Assembly: GCF_003850345.1 (NCBI RefSeq)
Contig: NZ_CP027707.1
Span: 4,030,001-4,094,000, forward strand
DNA length: 64,000 nucleotides
Reading direction: 5' to 3'
DNA from: Pseudomonas chlororaphis subsp. piscium
GTDB taxonomy: Bacteria; Pseudomonadota; Gammaproteobacteria; Pseudomonadales; Pseudomonadaceae
The notes below the pieces were generated by a model. That model was not told the origin of the DNA. It saw nothing but the letters and a program-made list of their open reading frames with translations, and made no database searches. The translations under genes were made by a program, and so were the position numbers. Positions 15,174-26,100 of the stretch are shown here, one piece after another (the first letter of the stretch is position 1; each line of letters begins with the position of its first letter).

Positions 15174-17960
15174 ATGACCACCCTTCAAGAAAACACCTCA
15201 CTCACGAACGACCTGACCCTCAGCACCATCCTGGCGGTTGGCGCTCCGCTCGTGGTAGCGACCGGGGTCAACGTTGCCCTGGACGAAACCGCCGGGTTGC
15301 AGAACGCCACCGCCACGCCAGACCCTGCGGGGGATGCCGACGACAATGACATCCTGCTGACCGCCCTGCCCTCGGCCTTCGCCACCCGGCTGACCGCCCT
15401 TGGCGCGGGTACCGCAACGGATGCAGCCCTGAGCGGTTATACCGGCGCCGTGGGCGACACCGGCAACAATGCCTTCACCCTCAACCTGGCGCCCGGCGCG
15501 ATCAATGTCGATGTCAGCTTCACCGACAGCCTGGGCGCGCCGCTCAACGGCCTGGACAGCGGCCTGGACACCCTCGATGGCACCAGCATCCTTCTCTATA
15601 CCGATAGCAACAACAACATCCTGCTGGGCCGCGCCGGAGGCCCTGACGGTGCGATCGTGTTCGCGGCCTATATCGAAGAAACCGGGTCGCCGCTGTCGGG
15701 CGGCAAGATCTGGACCCTGGAATACCAGCCGCTCAAGCATCCGGACGCGAGCAATCCGGACGATGCCCTCAACCTGCTGAATAAAGTATTCATCGGCGCC
15801 AGCCAGGACCTGACGTTCAGCCTGGCCAATGCGCCTTCCGGGCAGAACCTATTCCTGATGTTCACCAAAGCCAACCCGACGGTGGTTGATGACGGCGGAG
15901 TCTTGCGGATCACCGACCCCACAATCATCGCCACCGGCAAGGACCCCGCTGACCAGTCATCGGGCGCCAGCATCAACACTGGTGACACCATCAACACCAG
16001 CCAGGCGGGTGGCCCAACCACCTTCGGCACCAACAGCCAGATGATCACGGAACAGGAAGGCATCCGTTTTACCTTCGTCACCGGCGCCCGGCAGGACGTG
16101 ACCATTCCCAACCTGGACCAGAACGAAGCCGATCTCGAAGCCAACATCGACTTCACCGCGATGTTTAATGCCAAGGCGGCCAATTTCGATATCGTGCAGT
16201 TGCAAGGCGGCAAGAGTGCCGTGGTAAAAATCAGTGCCTTCAACACCGCGGTTGAAAGTGGCGCGAGTTTCGTCAATGGCTATGCGAACGATACGTCAGT
16301 GGCCATCACCAATGTCCGTGTCATCAACATAAGCACCGGGCTGGTGATCGAAAACTCGGATGGCTCGGCGAATGATCCGAGCATCGTCATCAGCTTTGAT
16401 GGCGGCGTGGCCACCGTCACCGGCGTCAAGGCTGGCTACCAGATCGACTACACCACCACCGCGGACCATAACCGCGTACTGGTCGAGAACGGCGCGGCCC
16501 TGGACGCCAAGGGCAATACCCACGCCGATTTCGACATCGGTGGCCTCACCCTGCGCCAAGCCTCCACCACGACCGCCGAAATCGGCTCGCACATGATCTT
16601 CGAGGACGATGGACCGACCCTCGCCTTCGGCAACCTGATCGGCACCGGGACCGACCTGGCGCAACAAGGCTACTGGAACATGGCGGCCGGAGCCGACGGG
16701 CTGGGGGTAACCGGCCTGGACATTTCGTTGCTGAACAACCAGTTCACCCTGGTCCGGCCGGATAACACGACCACCACCGGCACCGGTACGCTGGTCGAGC
16801 AGTCGCCTTCACCCGATGGCAATGGTGCCTACCAGTTCGCCGGGACCCTGACCGGTGATTTCGACAACAACGCAGCCACCGCGGAGACCACCGTTCACTA
16901 CACCCTGAGCGCCTACACCAATGGCACCTATGCCCTGGACATGGAGGAAGGTTTCCGTTCGACCATCGTCCTCAGCAGTGCCGACGGCTCGCTGGCTGCC
17001 GGTGGTCCGGACCCGGTGCGCACGCTGCTGATCGGCAGCGAAGACGTGGTGTTCTTCGCCGCCAATCCGCTGGCACCGCAAACCGGCGCGAACAGCATCC
17101 TGACCGGTATCGGGCTCGGCGCGCCCGACCCTACCGAAGCGCAACTGCAGACCAACCCGCTGCCGTCGTTCATCGGCTCGGCGGCCATGAACGTCAGCAC
17201 CTCGGGCATCGGTATTGCCAACAACAACCTGGAGGGCAATACCACCGCCGGCATCAATGCCGGTGACGAGAGCTTCGTGATCAACCCAGAGACCTTGTTG
17301 ACGAGCATGAAGATCTTCATCGACAACTCGGTGCAAGGCTACAACCCGGCCACGGAAGAGCTGTACTACACGATCTACTTCGACAACGGCACAACCTCGG
17401 GCGCCCCCATCAAGGTGCAGGCCGCCGACCTGCACGCGGAAGCCGGAAACCAGAAATCCTTCACCGTCCAGTGGGATGGCAGCCACCTGATCGACGCGGT
17501 CCAACTGACGATGGGCCTGGGCACGGTCAAGATCCCGGTGATCCAGTTCATCAAGGAGATCCAGAGCCTGGCCAGCGATATCCAGCTGGCGTTCAACGCC
17601 ACGACCACGGACCAGGATGGGGATACGGCAACCAGCGCGTTCGACGCCAACCTGTTCGCCAACGACCCGAGCGACCAGGCCTTCGACTTCAGGCTGGTGG
17701 GCACCACGGGTGAACGGGATGCCTTCAACATCGACCTGTCGGTCGCCGAGAACCAGTACCAGGTCAGCGGCTTCGATGCGGGCGCAGGCCAGCGGGACGC
17801 GGTGGTGCTCGTTGGTGATGCGGGCGCCGTCGTGCAGTCGATCGACAATGCCGGCGCCGACAGCATCGTGACGATTGCCGAGACCGGCGGACAGCTGACG
17901 AGCATCACCCTGCTCGGGGTCGATCTGCTCAATACCGATATCGTCCTGGCCAGCGTCTGA
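15174..17960 (+). CDS. Type I-secreted DUF5801-type protein 1, no 153-residue repeats
   Basis: 928 residues, acidic, with no cysteine seen and no signal peptide. The N-terminal part (from LDETAGLQNATATP and DADDNDILLTALPSAFATRL onward) resembles DUF5801 repeats-in-toxin proteins. From about residue 480 (DGPTLAFGNLIGTGT) a C-terminal region of some 450 residues is shared with the two downstream paralogues. It ends with GERDAFNIDLS, FDAGAGQRDAVVLVGD and ITLLGVDLLNTDIVL, a hydrophobic end of the kind expected of type I secretion signals. Unlike its paralogues, it runs straight from the N-region to the C-region without the 153-residue repeats. I see no GGxGxDxUx nonapeptides. It is probably exported by the ABC system at 33208-37689 and acts outside the cell as a surface or matrix protein; that role is inferred. 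Confidence 0.88.
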   Translation: MTTLQENTSLTNDLTLSTILAVGAPLVVATGVNVALDETAGLQNATATPDPAGDADDNDILLTALPSAFATRLTALGAGTATDAALSGYTGAVGDTGNNAFTLNLAPGAINVDVSFTDSLGAPLNGLDSGLDTLDGTSILLYTDSNNNILLGRAGGPDGAIVFAAYIEETGSPLSGGKIWTLEYQPLKHPDASNPDDALNLLNKVFIGASQDLTFSLANAPSGQNLFLMFTKANPTVVDDGGVLRITDPTIIATGKDPADQSSGASINTGDTINTSQAGGPTTFGTNSQMITEQEGIRFTFVTGARQDVTIPNLDQNEADLEANIDFTAMFNAKAANFDIVQLQGGKSAVVKISAFNTAVESGASFVNGYANDTSVAITNVRVINISTGLVIENSDGSANDPSIVISFDGGVATVTGVKAGYQIDYTTTADHNRVLVENGAALDAKGNTHADFDIGGLTLRQASTTTAEIGSHMIFEDDGPTLAFGNLIGTGTDLAQQGYWNMAAGADGLGVTGLDISLLNNQFTLVRPDNTTTTGTGTLVEQSPSPDGNGAYQFAGTLTGDFDNNAATAETTVHYTLSAYTNGTYALDMEEGFRSTIVLSSADGSLAAGGPDPVRTLLIGSEDVVFFAANPLAPQTGANSILTGIGLGAPDPTEAQLQTNPLPSFIGSAAMNVSTSGIGIANNNLEGNTTAGINAGDESFVINPETLLTSMKIFIDNSVQGYNPATEELYYTIYFDNGTTSGAPIKVQAADLHAEAGNQKSFTVQWDGSHLIDAVQLTMGLGTVKIPVIQFIKEIQSLASDIQLAFNATTTDQDGDTATSAFDANLFANDPSDQAFDFRLVGTTGERDAFNIDLSVAENQYQVSGFDAGAGQRDAVVLVGDAGAVVQSIDNAGADSIVTIAETGGQLTSITLLGVDLLNTDIVLASV

Positions 17961-17981
17961 AACATTGCGCGTCAACCCCAT

Positions 17982-18017
17982 GCGAGGGTGGCCTGGAAAC
18001 CGCCCTCGCTTTTTTTT
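17982..18017 (+). terminator. Terminator of repeat protein 1
   Basis: The stem GCGAGGGTGGC...GCCCTCGC is followed by eight T residues, 21 bp after the stop. Nearly the same hairpin follows the two paralogues, so the terminator was duplicated with each gene. Confidence 0.9.
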
Positions 18018-18119
18018 GCAGCAGCCATAGGGGGTGTAGCTGCAATGCTCGTTGCGCCGAACGTTCAAGCAGCACCAGGCGTGAAGAGCACGCAACGGGC
18101 CGGCGCCTTCGCCTCATCC

Positions 18120-18267
18120 CGTTCCCACTCCCCAGTAGGCTGAAACTCCCAGGCAGCCTGGGAGTATCGGCCAATGCGCATTCTCCGACGCATCACCATA
18201 GTTGAGGCATCTGCCAGCAGAGGGCCAGGGTGCGGCCCCAACGACTGGAACTGCCCTGGAGAATGTC
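18120..18267 (+). promoter_or_regulatory. Shared leader with perfect palindrome, copy 2
   Basis: This copy contains ACTCCCAGGC-A-GCCTGGGAGT at 18145-18165, a perfect 10-bp inverted repeat around one base, followed by TATCGGCCAATGCGC as in the other copies. The leader ends in CTGGAGAATGTC before the ATG at 18268. Confidence 0.8.
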
Positions 18268-21200
18268 ATGACCACCCTGCAAGAAAACACACTCCTCACG
18301 AACGACCCACTCGTGGTAGCGACCGGCGTCAACGTTGCGCTGGACGAAACCACCGGGCTGCAGAACGCCACCGCCACGCCAGCCCCTGCGGGAGACGCCG
18401 ACGACAATGACATTCTGCTGGCCGCCCTGCCCTCGGCCTTCGCCACCCGCTTGACCGCCCTTGGCGCGAGTACCGCAACGGATGCAGCCTTGAGTGGCTA
18501 CACCGGTGCCGTGGGCAACACCGGCAGCAATGCCTTCACCCTCAACCCGGCGCCCGGCGCGGACATCACCGATATCAAGTTCACCGACAGCCTGGGCGCG
18601 CCGCTCAATGGCCTGGACAGCGGCCTGGATACCCTCGATGGCACCAGCATCCTGCTCTATACCGACACGGACAATAACAACATCGTTCTGGGCCGGGCCG
18701 GAGGCCCTGCCGGTGCGATCGTGTTCGCGGGTTACATTGAAGAAACCGGATCGCCGGTATCCGGTGGCAAGATCTGGACTGTGGAATACCAACCGCTCAA
18801 ACACCCGGATGCCAGTAACCCGGACGATGCCCTCAACCTGCTGAACAAGGTGTTCGTCGGCGCCAGCCAGGACCTGAAGTTCAGCCTGGCCGATGCGCCT
18901 TCCGGACAGAACCTGTTCCTGATGTTCACCACGGCCAACCCGACGGTGGTCGACGACGGTGGCGTCCTGCGGATCAGTGACCCGACGATCATCGCTACCG
19001 GTAAAGACCCGGCAGACCAGTCGAGCGGCGCGAATATAAACACTGGCGACACGATCAATACCAGCCAGGCAGGTGGCCCGACCACCTTCGGCACCAACAA
19101 CCAGATGATCACGGAACAGGAAGGCATTCGTTTTACCTTCGTCACCGGCGCCCGGCAGGACGTGACCATTCCCAACCTGGATCAGAACGAAGCCGACGTC
19201 GAAGCCAATATCGACTACACCGCGGTCTTTAATGCGAAGACGGCCAATTTCGATATCGTGCAGCTGCAAGGCGGCAAGAGTGCGGTGGTAAAAATCAGTG
19301 CCTTCAACACCGCGGCTGAAACCGGTGTGAATTTCGTCAACGGCTATGCGAACGATGCATCGGTGGCTATCACCAGTGTTCGCGTGATCGACAACGCCAC
19401 CGGGCTGGTGATCGAAAACTCCAACGGATCGGCGAATGATCCGAACATTGCCATCAACTTTGCTGGCGGCGTGGCCACCGTCACCGGCGTCATAGCCGGC
19501 TACAAGATCGAATACACCACCACCGCGGACCACAACCGCGTCCTGATCGAGAACGGCGCGGCCCTTGACGCCAAGGGCAATAACCACGCCGACTTCGACA
19601 TCGGTGGCTTCGTCCTGCGCCAGGCCTCCACCACGACCGCCGAAATCGGCTCGAAGATGATCTTCGAGGACGATGGACCGGCAGCGGCCGGAACCGCCGT
19701 GGCCGGTACCGTCGATGAAGACGGCCTGGCCAATGGCATCGCCGGTGGTGTCGGTGATGTGGCGGGTCAGGCCACCAACGCCAGCGGCAGCGTCACCGGG
19801 ATCTTCCAGTCCGGCGTCGATGTGCCGCTGACCTATGCCTTGTCGAGCGATACCAGCGGCCTGCCGGCATTGAGCTCCGGCGGAGTGGCACTGGTGTACA
19901 GCGTCGCCGGCGACACCCTCACCGCCAAGGCGGGCGCCGTCGATGTGTTCACCTTCAGCCTCAGCGCCGCGGGGGCCTACAGCTTCACCCTGTTGCAACC
20001 GCTGGACCATCCAGCCGGCAATGACGAGAACGACATCACCCTCAACCTGGGTAGCCTGCTGCAGGCCACCGACAAGGACGGTGACACAGTGACGGCTGCC
20101 GCCGAGAAACTGGTGATTACCGTCGATGACGACACGCCAACCGCAACCGGAACCGCCGTGACCGGCACCGTCGACGAAGACGGCCTGGCCAATGGTATCG
20201 CCGGTGGTGTCGGTGATGTGGCAGGTGAAGCGACTACCGCCAGTGGCAGCGTGACCGGGATCTTCCAGTCCGGTGCCGACGTGCCGCTGAGTTATACCCT
20301 GCTGAGTGACACCAGCGGCCTGCCAGCCCTGAGCTCGGGCGGCGTGGCGCTGGTGTATAGCGTCGCCGGTGATACCCTCACCGCCAAGGCGGGTGCAGTC
20401 GATGTGCTCACCTTCAGCCTCAGTGCGGCGGGTGCCTACAGCTTCACCCTACTCAAGCCGCTGGACCACGCCGCCGGCAATAACGAGAACGACATCACCC
20501 TTAATCTGGGCTCGTTGCTGCGGGCCACCGACAAGGATGGCGACACGGTAACGGCTGCACCCGAGAAGCTGGTGATCACCGTCGATGACGACACGCCAAC
20601 CGCAACCGGCACCGCCGTGACCGGCACCGTCGACGAGGACGGCCTGGCCAATGGCATCGCTGGCGGGGTCGGTGATGTGGCTGGCGAGGTGACTACCGCC
20701 AGTGGCAGCGTGACGGGGATCTTCCAGTCCGGGGCCGATGGACTGCTGAATTTTTCCTTGTCGAGCGATACCAGCGGCCTACCGGCCCTGAGTTCCGGCG
20801 GTGTGGCGCTGGTCTATAGCGTCCTGGGGGATACCCTCACCGCCAAGGCTGGCGCAGTCGATGTGTTCACCTTCAGCCTCAGCGCCGCGGGTGCCTACAA
20901 CTTCGCCCTGCTCAAGCCTCTGGATCACCCCGCAGGCAATAACGAAAACGACATCACCCTCAACCTGGGCACCTTGCTACGGGCCACGGATAAGGATGGC
21001 GACACAGTGACCGCCGCGGCCGAGAAACTGGTGATTACCGTCGATGACGATACGCCAACCGCCAACGGAACCGCGGTGACCGGCACCGTCGACGAAGATG
21101 GCCTGGCCAATGGCATTGCCGGCGGTGTGGGCGACGTGGCTGGCCAAGCCACCGTCGCCAGCGGCAGCGTCACCGGGATCTTCCAGTCCGGTGCCGATGT

Positions 21201-22860
21201 GCCACTGAGCTATGCCCTGTCGAGCGATACCAGTGGCCTGCCAGCCCTGAGTTCGGGCGGGGTGGCGCTGGCCTACAGCGTTGCGGGTGACACCCTGACG
21301 GCCAAGGCTGGCGTGGTCAATGTGTTCACCTTCAGCCTCAATGCCGTGGGGGCCTATGCCTTCACCCTGCTCCAGCACCTGGATCACGCGGCGGGTAACG
21401 ACGAGAACGACATCACCCTCAACCTGGGATCGCTGCTGCAAGCCACCGACAAGGACGGCGACACAGTGACCGCCGCGGCCGACAAGCTGGTGATCACCGT
21501 CGATGACGACACCCCGACCCTCGCCTTCGGCAACCTGATCGGCACCGGGACCCAGCTGGCGCAACAAGGCTACTGGGACATCGGGTCTGGCGCCGACGGG
21601 TTGAATGCGGCCGGCCTGGACATCTCGCTGGTGAACGGCCAGTTCACCCTGGTCCGGCCGGACAACACCACCACCACCGGCACTGGCACGCTGGTCGAGC
21701 AGTCGCCTTCACCAGATGGCAACGGCGCCTACCAGTTCGCGGGAACCCTGACCGGTGACTTCGACAACAATGCGGCCACGGCGAATACCACCATCCACTA
21801 CACCCTGACCGCCAACGCCAACGGCACCTATGCCCTGGACCTGGAGGAAGGCTTCCGTTCGGTCGTGGTCCTCAGCAGTGCCGACGGCTCGCTGGATGCC
21901 GGTGGTCCGGACCCGGTACGCACGCTGACCATAGGCAGCGAGCATGTGGTGTTCTTCGGCGCCAATCCGCTGGCCCCACAAACCGGCGCGAACAGCATCC
22001 TGACCGGTATCGGGCTCGGAGCGCCCGACCCTACCGAAGCCCAGTTGCAGACCAACCCCCTGCCGTCGTTCATCGGCACCGCGGCCATGAACGTCAGCAC
22101 CTCCGGCATCGGCATCGCCAACAACAACCTGGAGGGCAACAACACGGCGGGTATCAATGCCGGCGACGAGAGTTTCGTGGTCAACCCCGAAACGCTGTTG
22201 ACGGCCATGAAGGTCTATATCGACAACTCGGTGCAGGGCTACAACCCGGCCACGGAAGAGCTGTACTACACGGCCTACTACGACGACGGCACGACCTCGG
22301 GCGCGCCCATCAAGGTGCAGGCCGCCGACCTGCACGCGGAAGCGGGAGGCCAGACCTCCTTCACCGTCCAGTGGGATGGCAGCCACCTGATCGACGCCGT
22401 CCAGCTCACCATGGGCAAGGGCACGATCAAGGTCCCGACCATCGAGTTCATTCACGAGACCCAGAGCCTGGCCAGCGATATCCAGCTGGCGTTCAACGCG
22501 ACGGTGACGGACAAGGATGGTGATACGGCAACCAGCGCGTTCGACGCCAACCTGTTCGCCAACGACCCGGCCGACGCGCTGTTCGACTTCAGGCTGGTGG
22601 GCACCACGGGTGAGCGGGACGCCTTCAACATCGACCTGTCAGCCACCGAGAACCAGTACCAGGTCACCGGCTTCGATGCCGGCCCGGGCCAGCGCGATGC
22701 GGTGGTGCTTATTGGTGACCCGGGCGCCACCGTGCAGTCGATCAACAACGCCGGCGCCGACAGTATCGTGACGGTGGCCGAGACCGGCGGACAATTGACG
22801 ACCATCACCCTGGTCGGGGTCGACCTGCTCAATACCGATATTGTCCTGAGCAGCGTCTGA
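18268..22860 (+). CDS. Type I-secreted DUF5801-type protein 2 with four 153-residue repeats
   Basis: Predicted 1530 residues. The start at 18268 matches that of paralogue 1 (MTTLQEN) and follows GGAG; an upstream ATG at 18202 lies in the conserved leader and is rejected. The N-terminal region of about 470 residues is highly similar to paralogue 1. Four tandem repeats follow, each containing TVDEDGLANGIAGGVGDV, FQSGADVPL, SSDTSGLPALSSGGVAL, TFSLSAAGAY, NDENDITLNLG and TDKDGDTVTAA. The common C-region ends at DLLNTDIVLSSV. The repeat looks like the T1SS-143/DUF5801 class, an Ig-like extracellular module with acidic loops that may bind calcium. It is probably secreted by the exporter at 33208-37689. 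Surface adhesin or biofilm-matrix protein is the best guess. Confidence 0.9.
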   Translation: MTTLQENTLLTNDPLVVATGVNVALDETTGLQNATATPAPAGDADDNDILLAALPSAFATRLTALGASTATDAALSGYTGAVGNTGSNAFTLNPAPGADITDIKFTDSLGAPLNGLDSGLDTLDGTSILLYTDTDNNNIVLGRAGGPAGAIVFAGYIEETGSPVSGGKIWTVEYQPLKHPDASNPDDALNLLNKVFVGASQDLKFSLADAPSGQNLFLMFTTANPTVVDDGGVLRISDPTIIATGKDPADQSSGANINTGDTINTSQAGGPTTFGTNNQMITEQEGIRFTFVTGARQDVTIPNLDQNEADVEANIDYTAVFNAKTANFDIVQLQGGKSAVVKISAFNTAAETGVNFVNGYANDASVAITSVRVIDNATGLVIENSNGSANDPNIAINFAGGVATVTGVIAGYKIEYTTTADHNRVLIENGAALDAKGNNHADFDIGGFVLRQASTTTAEIGSKMIFEDDGPAAAGTAVAGTVDEDGLANGIAGGVGDVAGQATNASGSVTGIFQSGVDVPLTYALSSDTSGLPALSSGGVALVYSVAGDTLTAKAGAVDVFTFSLSAAGAYSFTLLQPLDHPAGNDENDITLNLGSLLQATDKDGDTVTAAAEKLVITVDDDTPTATGTAVTGTVDEDGLANGIAGGVGDVAGEATTASGSVTGIFQSGADVPLSYTLLSDTSGLPALSSGGVALVYSVAGDTLTAKAGAVDVLTFSLSAAGAYSFTLLKPLDHAAGNNENDITLNLGSLLRATDKDGDTVTAAPEKLVITVDDDTPTATGTAVTGTVDEDGLANGIAGGVGDVAGEVTTASGSVTGIFQSGADGLLNFSLSSDTSGLPALSSGGVALVYSVLGDTLTAKAGAVDVFTFSLSAAGAYNFALLKPLDHPAGNNENDITLNLGTLLRATDKDGDTVTAAAEKLVITVDDDTPTANGTAVTGTVDEDGLANGIAGGVGDVAGQATVASGSVTGIFQSGADVPLSYALSSDTSGLPALSSGGVALAYSVAGDTLTAKAGVVNVFTFSLNAVGAYAFTLLQHLDHAAGNDENDITLNLGSLLQATDKDGDTVTAAADKLVITVDDDTPTLAFGNLIGTGTQLAQQGYWDIGSGADGLNAAGLDISLVNGQFTLVRPDNTTTTGTGTLVEQSPSPDGNGAYQFAGTLTGDFDNNAATANTTIHYTLTANANGTYALDLEEGFRSVVVLSSADGSLDAGGPDPVRTLTIGSEHVVFFGANPLAPQTGANSILTGIGLGAPDPTEAQLQTNPLPSFIGTAAMNVSTSGIGIANNNLEGNNTAGINAGDESFVVNPETLLTAMKVYIDNSVQGYNPATEELYYTAYYDDGTTSGAPIKVQAADLHAEAGGQTSFTVQWDGSHLIDAVQLTMGKGTIKVPTIEFIHETQSLASDIQLAFNATVTDKDGDTATSAFDANLFANDPADALFDFRLVGTTGERDAFNIDLSATENQYQVTGFDAGPGQRDAVVLIGDPGATVQSINNAGADSIVTVAETGGQLTTITLVGVDLLNTDIVLSSV
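19678..21513 (+). repeat. Four tandem 459-bp coding repeats
   Basis: The TVDEDG codons start at 19708, 20167, 20626 and 21085, exactly 459 bp apart. Units differ by substitutions only (for example the VAGQATNASG / VAGEATTASG / VAGEVTTASG / VAGQATVASG variants). Confidence 0.95.
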
Positions 22861-22881
22861 AACCTGGCGCGTCAAACCCAT

Positions 22882-22915
22882 GCGAGGGTGGCCTGGAAAC
22901 CACCCTCGTTTTTTT
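22882..22915 (+). terminator. Terminator of repeat protein 2
   Basis: The stem CGAGGGTGG/CCACCCTCG is followed by seven T residues, 21 bp after the stop, homologous to those after the other two paralogues. Confidence 0.9.
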
Positions 22916-22970
22916 GCGCGCCAATATGAGAACAGCTCTACAACGGCCTTTTGCCGCCCTCGCGGGCTAA

Positions 22971-23003
22971 CGCAAAAAAGGACCCCCGAGGTCCTTTTTT
23001 GCG
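22971..23003. terminator. Perfect 14-bp inverted repeat, terminator-like on both strands
   Basis: CGCAAAAAAGGACC, a 5-base loop CCCGA, then GGTCCTTTTTTGCG. It has the form of a bidirectional terminator and lies between the terminator of paralogue 2 and the leader of paralogue 3. The other two intergenic regions have no counterpart. Confidence 0.65.
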
Positions 23004-23021
23004 ATCGCTGCTGCGCCCCGT

Positions 23022-23171
23022 CCCGCTTCCCTTCCTGAATAGGCTGAAACTCCCATCCTGCCTGGGAGTATCGGCCAATGCGCAATCTGCGACGCATCTC
23101 CATAGTTGTCGTATCTGCCAACAGAGGGCCCGGGTGCGGCCTCAACGACTGGAATGGCCCAGGAGAACGTC
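23022..23171 (+). promoter_or_regulatory. Shared leader with dyad, copy 3
   Basis: The dyad at 23049-23069 keeps 7-bp arms ACTCCCA/TGGGAGT around a changed 7-base centre. The conserved TATCGGCCAATGCGCAA, CGACGCATC and CCATAGTTG blocks follow, and the leader ends in AGGAG before the ATG at 23172. Confidence 0.8.
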
Positions 23172-26100
23172 ATGACTATTTCTAAAAAAACCCCATCCCC
23201 CACGAACGACCTGACCGCTGACACCAGTACCGCCCTATACCCCGTCTCCCCCAGCGACAACACGCTGGCCGTCAGCACTGCCCAGGTGAGCAGCGCTTCG
23301 TCCATCCTGGTGAACGGTGCGAGCGTGACCCTGGACGAAACCACCGGGTTGCAGAACGCCACCGCCACCCCAGCCCCTGCGGGAGACGCCGACGACAATG
23401 ACATTCTGCTGGCCGCCCTGCCCTCGGCCTTCGCCACCCGCTTGACCGCCCTTGGCGCGAGTACCGCAACGGATGCAGCCTTGAGTGGCTACACCGGTGC
23501 CGTGGGCAACACCGGCAGCAATGCCTTCACCCTCAACCCGGCGCCCGGCGCGGACATCATCGATATCAAGTTCACCGACAGCCTCGGCGCGCCACTCAAT
23601 GGCCTGGACAGCGGGCTGGATACCCTCGATGGCACCAGCATCCTTCTCTACACGGATACGAACAACAACATCCTGCTGGGCCGGGCCGGAGGCCCCGCCG
23701 GCGCGATCGTGTTCGCCGGTTATATCGAAGAAACCGGATCGCCGGTATCCGGCGGCAAGCTCTGGACCGTGGAATACCAACCGCTCAAGCACCCGGATGC
23801 CAGCAACCCGGACGATGCCCTCAACCTGCTGAACAAGGTGTTCGTCAGCGCCGTCCAGGACGCGGGATTCAGCCTGACCAATGCGCCTTCCGGGCAGAAC
23901 CTGTTCCTGATGTTCACGGCGGCGAACCCGACTGTGATCAATGACGGCGGTGTGTTGCGGATCACCAATCCGACGCTGATCGCCACCGGTAAAGACCCGG
24001 CGGACCAGTCCAGCGGCGCGAACATAAACACTGGCGACACGATCAACACCAGCCAGGGCGGTGGCCCGACCACCCTGGGCACCAACAATCAGATGATCGT
24101 GGAACAGGAAGGCATTCGTATTTCGTTCGTCACCGGCGCCCGGCAGAACGTGACCGTGCCCAACCTGGACCAGAACGAAGCGGATGTGGAAGCCAACATC
24201 GACTTCACCAATGTCTTTAATACGAAGTCGGCCAGTTTCGATGTCGTGCAGCTGCAAGGCGGCAAGAGTGCGATGGTAAAAATCAGCGCATACAGCACCG
24301 CGGCTGAAACCGGCGTGAACTTCATCAACGGTTATGCGAACGATGCCTCGGTGGCCATCACCAATGTCCGCGTCTTCGATAAAAGCACCGGGCTGGTGAT
24401 CGAGAATTCCGACGGCTCGGTGAATGATCCGAGCATTGCCATCAGCTTCTCTGGCGGGGTTGCAACCGTCACCGGCGTCAAGGCCGGCTACCAGATCGAA
24501 TACACCACCACCGCGGACCACAACCGCGTGCTGGTCGAGAACGGGGCAGCCGTCGACGCCAAGGGCGATAACCACGCCGATTTCGATATCGGTGGTTTCA
24601 CCCTGCGCCAAGCCTCTACCAGCACCAGCGAAATCGGCTCGAAGATGATCTTCGAGGACGATGGACCGGCAGCGGCCGGTACCCCTGCGGCCGGTACCGT
24701 CGATGAGGACGGCCTGGCCAATGGCATTGCCGGCGGTGTCGGCGACGTGCCTGGCGAGGCCACCAACGCCAGCGGCAGCGTCACCGGGATCTTCCAGTCC
24801 GGCGTCGATGTGCCGCTGAGCTTTAGCTTGTCGAGCGATACCAGTGGCCTGCCGGCCTTGAGTTCAGGCGGAGTGGCACTGGTGTACAGCGTTGTCGGCG
24901 ACACCCTGACCGCCAAGGCCGGCGCAGTCGATGTGTTCACCTTCAGCCTCAGCGCGGCGGGTGCCTATAGCTTTACCCTGCTGCAGCCTCTGGATCATCC
25001 CGCCGGTAACGATGAAAACGACATCACCATCAATCTGGGTAGCTTGCTGAAAGCCACGGATAAGGATGGCGACACGGTAACGGCTGCCGCCGAGAAGCTG
25101 GTGATTACCGTCGATGACGATACCCCAACCGCGAATGGCACCGCTGCGGCCGGCACCGTCGACGAAGACGGATTGGCCAACGGTATTGCCGGTGGCGTCG
25201 GCGATGTGGCCGGCGAAGCTACTGTAGCCAGCGGCAGCGTGACCGGGATCTTCCAGTCCGGTGCCGATATACCGCTGAGTTATGCCCTGTCGAGCGATAC
25301 CAGCGGCCTGCCGGCATTGAGTTCGGGCGGAGTGGCGCTGGTGTATAGCGTTGCCGGCGACACCCTCACGGCTAAAGCCGGTGCAATTGATGTATTCACC
25401 TTCAGCCTCAGTGCGGCGGGTGCCTACAGCTTCACCCTGCTGCAGCCACTGGATCATCCAGCGGGCAACGATGAAAACGACATCACCATTAACCTGGGTA
25501 CCTTGCTGAAGACCACCGACAAAGACGGTGACACGGTAACGGCCGCCGCCGAGAAACTGGTGATTACCGTCGATGACGATACGCCAACGGCAACCGGGAC
25601 TGCCGAGGCCGGAACCGTCGATGAAGACGGTCTGGCCAACGGTATTGCCGGCGGTGTGGGCGACGTAGCTGGCGAAGCAACGACGGCCAGCGGCAACGTG
25701 ACAGGCATCTTCCAGTCGGGCGCCGACGTGCCACTGAGCTATGCCCTGTCGAGCGATACCAGCGGCCTGCCAGCCCTGAGTTCGGGCGGGGTGGCGCTGG
25801 TGTACAGCGTCGCGGGTGACACCCTGACCGCCAAGGCGGGTGCAGTCGACGTGTTCACCTTCAGCCTTAGTGCCGCGGGTGCCTACAGCTTCACCTTGCT
25901 GCAACCGCTGGACCATCCAGCGGGCAACGATGAAAACGACATCACCATTAACCTGGGTACCTTGCTGAAGGCCACCGACAAAGACGGCGACACAGTGACG
26001 GCTGCCGCCGAGAAACTGGTGATTACCGTCGATGACGACACGCCAACGGCAGTCGGAACCGCCGAGGCCGGCACCGTCGATGAAGACGGCCTGGCCAACG

